Below are positions 61,039-64,000 of a stretch of 64,000 nucleotides of DNA, piece after piece (the first letter of the stretch is position 1; each line of letters starts with the position of its first letter). The position numbers were made by a program, and so were the translations under genes. The notes beneath the pieces are model-generated. The model was not told where the DNA came from. It saw nothing but the letters and a program-made list of their open reading frames with translations, and made no database searches. The DNA comes from Arcticibacter sp. (GTDB taxonomy: Bacteria > Bacteroidota > Bacteroidia > 2-12-FULL-35-15), in contig JAJNQB010000006.1 of assembly GCA_021155045.1 (NCBI GenBank), forward strand, positions 62,001 to 126,000. Reading direction: 5' to 3'.

Positions 61039-62385
61039 ATGAACATTACACAAGAGAACATTGACGATTTAAATGCAATTTTAAAAGTAAAAGTTACAGC
61101 TAGCGATTATTTACCAAAAGTAGAAACTGCTTTAAAACAAGCTCAGAAAAAAGCTTCAATTCCTGGGTTTAGGCCAGGCAAAGTGCCTACCAGCATGATT
61201 AAAAAAATGTACGGAAAATCTATTATGGTGGACGAAATAAACAAGTTGTTGTCGGATTCGCTTTATAAATACATTCATGAAAACAAAATTGATGTGCTTG
61301 GAAATCCATTGCCTAAAGCTGATGACAATAAGGTTATTGATTGGGATAATCAAGATGAATTTGAATTTTTGTACGAAATGGGATTAGCTCCTAAGTTTAA
61401 TTTAGAACTTTCTGCAAAAGATAAATTTGAATACACTACTGTTAAAATTGATGATGAATTAATTAATAAATACACAACTGATATTGCTAAAAGATATGGT
61501 AAGGTAGAACAAGCAGAAGTAATTACGGAAGGTGATTTTGTGAATGGTGATTTTGTGGAGTTAGACTCAAACGGAGAAATTTTAGCAGGAGGAATTTTTA
61601 AATCATCTTCGGTGTTTTTAGAAAGAGTGAAAGAAGCTTCAAGAAAACAATTTGTCGGACTAAAAAAAGAAGACAAAATTACTCTTGAAGCGCAAAATAT
61701 TACAGATAATGCTACTGATTTAGCTGCAATGTTAGGAGTAGATAAGCAAGTTGCAGAAGGGTTAACATCGAAATTTCAATTTACTGTAAAATCAATAAGC
61801 AGATTAGCAGCAGCTGATATTAATCAAGAATTATTTGATAAAATATACGGAGCAGGTGTTGTGAATTCAGAAGAAGAATTTAAAACAAAAATCAAAGAAG
61901 AATTGGCAGCTATGTTTATGAACGATAGCGAACGCAAGTTTTACAATAATGTTGTTGATCGTTTGATGGAAAAAGTAAATTTTAATTTACCAGAAGATTT
62001 TTTAAAACGTTGGATTGTAGCTGTAAATGAAAAACCTGTTACATTAGAACAAGTTGATGCGGAGTTTGACAGTTATTCAAAAGGATTAAAATGGCAACTT
62101 ATTGAAAACAAAATTATCAAGGATAACGATATTCAAGTAACAAACGAAGAAGTTATAGAGCATACAAAGGATTTGATTTCAAAACAATTTGGGAAGATGA
62201 GTCCAAATGTGATGGGAGAAGCGGAACTTAATGATACAGCTAAAAGGGTTTTAGCTAACCAAGAAGAAGCTAAAAAGATATATGAACAAGTGTATGGACA
62301 AAAAATCATGACACTCTTTAAAACCAAATTTACATTGGAAAATAAAGAAGTTGCTTATGACGATTTTTTTAATGCTGCCAAATAG
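61039..62385 (+). CDS. tig: Trigger factor
   Basis: Ribosome-bound chaperone at the exit tunnel. 448 residues. The ribosome-docking loop GFRPGKVP is at 43-50. The middle domain (about 150-245: EGDFVNGDFVELDSNGEILAGG onward) corresponds to the FKBP-like prolyl isomerase domain but is diverged, so isomerase activity is uncertain. The helical C-terminal domain follows. It is the first gene of the classic tig-clpP-clpX order; clpP starts 77 bases after its stop. Confidence 0.93.
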   Translation: MNITQENIDDLNAILKVKVTASDYLPKVETALKQAQKKASIPGFRPGKVPTSMIKKMYGKSIMVDEINKLLSDSLYKYIHENKIDVLGNPLPKADDNKVIDWDNQDEFEFLYEMGLAPKFNLELSAKDKFEYTTVKIDDELINKYTTDIAKRYGKVEQAEVITEGDFVNGDFVELDSNGEILAGGIFKSSSVFLERVKEASRKQFVGLKKEDKITLEAQNITDNATDLAAMLGVDKQVAEGLTSKFQFTVKSISRLAAADINQELFDKIYGAGVVNSEEEFKTKIKEELAAMFMNDSERKFYNNVVDRLMEKVNFNLPEDFLKRWIVAVNEKPVTLEQVDAEFDSYSKGLKWQLIENKIIKDNDIQVTNEEVIEHTKDLISKQFGKMSPNVMGEAELNDTAKRVLANQEEAKKIYEQVYGQKIMTLFKTKFTLENKEVAYDDFFNAAK

Positions 62386-62462
62386 GCAATAATTTTTTGA
62401 GGTTCAGAATTTGATTACTACTTTTAACTGTCAAATTTAAAAATAACTAAAAAACAAAATTT

Positions 62463-63137
62463 ATGTTCGATAACAACGAGTTTAGAAAATATGCTGTAAA
62501 GCACAAAGGAATTAGCGGAAATACATTTGATTCCTATACAAAACATAACATTAAAAGTATGACTCCTTATATCATTGAAGAGCGTCAACTTAATGTTGCT
62601 CAAATGGATGTTTTCTCTAGATTAATGATGGACCGCATCATTTTTTTAGGAACAGGTATTGACGACCAAGTAGCAAACATTATCCAAGCACAGTTATTGT
62701 TTTTGCAATCAGTTGATAATAAAAAAGATATTCAAATTTATTTGAATTCACCAGGAGGTTCTGTTTATGCTGGTTTGGGTATTTATGATACAATGCAATA
62801 CATCACACCTGATGTTGCTACAATTTGTACGGGTATGGCTGCATCAATGGGTGCTGTTTTGATGTGTGCTGGAGCTAAAGGGAAACGTGCTGCTTTAAAG
62901 CATGCTCGTGTGATGATTCACCAGCCTTTGGGTGGAGCCGAAGGACAAGCTTCTGATATCGAAATTACTGCTCGTGAAATTCAAAAATTGAAAAAGGAGT
63001 TATACGAAATAATTGCCAAACATAGCGGACAAACGTACGAAAAAGTTTGGGCAGATAGTGATAGGGATTATTGGATGACCTCTGAAGAAGCGAAAGCTTA
63101 CGGTATGGTTGATGAATTATTGATAAGTACTAAATAA
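62463..63137 (+). CDS. clpP: ATP-dependent Clp protease proteolytic subunit
   Basis: Barrel-shaped serine protease working with ClpX. 224 residues. Catalytic Ser128 in TGMAASMGAVL and His153 in MIHQPLGG are present, and the Asp lies in the DSDRDYWM region. An N-terminal stretch of about 35 residues before YIIEERQLN is longer than in E. coli and is probably a propeptide. It lies between tig and clpX. Confidence 0.97.
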   Translation: MFDNNEFRKYAVKHKGISGNTFDSYTKHNIKSMTPYIIEERQLNVAQMDVFSRLMMDRIIFLGTGIDDQVANIIQAQLLFLQSVDNKKDIQIYLNSPGGSVYAGLGIYDTMQYITPDVATICTGMAASMGAVLMCAGAKGKRAALKHARVMIHQPLGGAEGQASDIEITAREIQKLKKELYEIIAKHSGQTYEKVWADSDRDYWMTSEEAKAYGMVDELLISTK

Positions 63138-63159
63138 AAAAATATTTCTATTTTATTAA

Positions 63160-63199
63160 AATGGTTAATGGTATTTTCCATTAACCATTTGATTTTTTA
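63160..63199 (+). terminator. Hairpin with T run between clpP and clpX
   Basis: Perfect 13-bp arms AAATGGTTAATGG (63160-63172) / CCATTAACCATTT (63179-63191) around a 6-nt loop, then GATTTTTTA. It looks like an intrinsic terminator or attenuator inside an otherwise classic operon; partial read-through would set the ClpP:ClpX ratio. Confidence 0.6.
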
Positions 63200-63210
63200 A
63201 ATTAAAGCAA

Positions 63211-64000
63211 TGGCTAAAGAAGACAAAGATATTAAGTGTTCGTTTTGCAATAGAAAAAAAACCGAAGTAGATATGCTTATTGCAGGAACTACCGGGCATA
63301 TTTGTAATAATTGTGTAACACAAGCGCAAATGATTGTTAAAGATGAGCTCGCTCAAAAAAGCAATTCAGGCTTTAATGCTATGCACTTGCGTAAGCCTAT
63401 TGAAATTAAAAAACATTTAGATGAATATATTATCGGACAAGATGATGCTAAAAAAGTGTTATCCGTTGCTGTATATAATCATTATAAACGTATTCTTCAA
63501 AGTCAAACCAAAGCAACTGTAAAAGACGAAATAGAGATTGAAAAATCAAACGTTATTATGGTTGGCGAAACGGGAACAGGAAAAACATTATTGGCAAGAA
63601 CCATTGCAAAAATTTTAAATGTTCCTTTCTGCATTGCTGATGCAACAGTTCTTACAGAGGCAGGTTATGTTGGCGAAGATGTGGAAAGTATTTTGTCTCG
63701 TTTGTTACAATCTGCCGATTTTGATGTAACAGCTGCAGAAAGAGGTATTGTTTTTATTGATGAAATTGATAAAATTGCACGCAAAAGTGATAATCCTTCC
63801 ATCACTCGTGATGTTTCCGGAGAAGGTGTTCAGCAGGCATTATTGAAATTATTAGAAGGTTCTGTTGTTGGTGTTCCTCCTCAAGGAGGAAGAAAACATC
63901 CAGAACAAAAAATGGTTCAAGTAAACACAAAAAATATTTTATTTATTTGTGGTGGTGCATTTGATGGAATAGAAAGAAAAATAGCAAAACGATTAGATAC
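63211..64000 (+). CDS. clpX: ATP-dependent Clp protease ATP-binding subunit ClpX, 3' end cut off
   Basis: AAA+ unfoldase that feeds ClpP. The first 263 residues are visible and the frame runs off the window. The N-terminal zinc domain has Cys10, Cys13, Cys32 and Cys35. Walker A reads GETGTGKT (119-126), as in Bacteroidota, rather than GPTGSGKT. Walker B VFIDEIDKIA, pore-1 region TEAGYVGEDVES and GEGVQQALLKLLEG follow. It starts MAKEDKDIKCSFC, a normal family start, 73 bases after the clpP stop. Confidence 0.96.

Noticed and set aside
1..64000. CRISPR arrays, tRNA or rRNA genes, insertion sequences, prophage
   Set aside because: I found no regularly spaced direct repeats outside coding repeats, no cloverleaf with a conserved TψC arm in the gaps, and no transposase, integrase or phage structural gene.

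Overview
The window is an AT-rich chromosomal segment of a member of the phylum Bacteroidota. Evidence for this is a GldA-type gliding ABC ATPase, an S46 dipeptidyl-peptidase, OmpA proteins with thrombospondin type 3 or PD40-like repeats, a deoxynucleoside kinase, DUF3127, DUF1361 and WbqC proteins, and TAnnTTTG promoter boxes. The segment is dense: no gap without a gene exceeds about 300 bases. I found no rRNA, tRNA, CRISPR array, insertion sequence or prophage. The first gene (ettA) and the last gene (clpX) are cut by the window ends.

Layout. 1-4224: ettA end, a membrane-anchored protein with two EF-hand-like loops, and a DPP7-type peptidase. 4429-9382: hisS, then an operon-like run hutH, NTR-like protein, inorganic pyrophosphatase, alpha/beta hydrolase. 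9383-11396 (minus): rsgA, dtd, WbqC-like. 11542-15877: gldA, M13 peptidase, metK, then a perfect 27-bp inverted repeat. 16393-23297 (minus): dapD, glycosyltransferase, tsaC-type gene, cca, pRiA4b ORF-3-like protein, miaA, MFS transporter. 23371-25728: ruvX, def and a TPR lipoprotein, converging with cdaA (c-di-AMP synthase). 26014-32406: a mostly uncharacterised membrane-protein cluster around a winged-helix regulator, with the same palindrome in front of both of its parts. 32426-42063: rnhB, a 909-aa propeller-like protein, an OmpA/TSP3 outer-membrane protein, small envelope proteins, an MBL-fold hydrolase and a membrane-bound PP2C phosphatase. 42075-47129: envelope proteins, deoxynucleoside kinase, pfkA, YdcF-like. 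47243-51307: priA, flavin reductase, DUF3127. 51370-54660 (minus): a thymidylate set of nucleoside transporter, thyA and folA. 54753-58812: outer-membrane barrel, two glycosyltransferases, murB. 58899-64000: OmpA/PD40 protein, then tig-clpP-clpX.

Most genes are housekeeping genes for translation fidelity (ettA, hisS, dtd, rsgA, miaA, cca, tsaC, def), replication and repair (ruvX, rnhB, priA), nucleotide supply, wall synthesis (dapD, murB) and proteostasis. The least explained part is 25976-32406. Two palindromes of the form ACTTTG-N5-CAAAGT overlap probable -7 promoter boxes and flank a regulator gene. Downstream lie a Coq4-like protein, a DUF4153/DUF4173-like membrane protein fused to leucine-rich repeats, DUF1361 and a DgkA-type kinase. 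This is my main candidate for an undescribed regulated envelope system. Its function cannot be read from the sequence.
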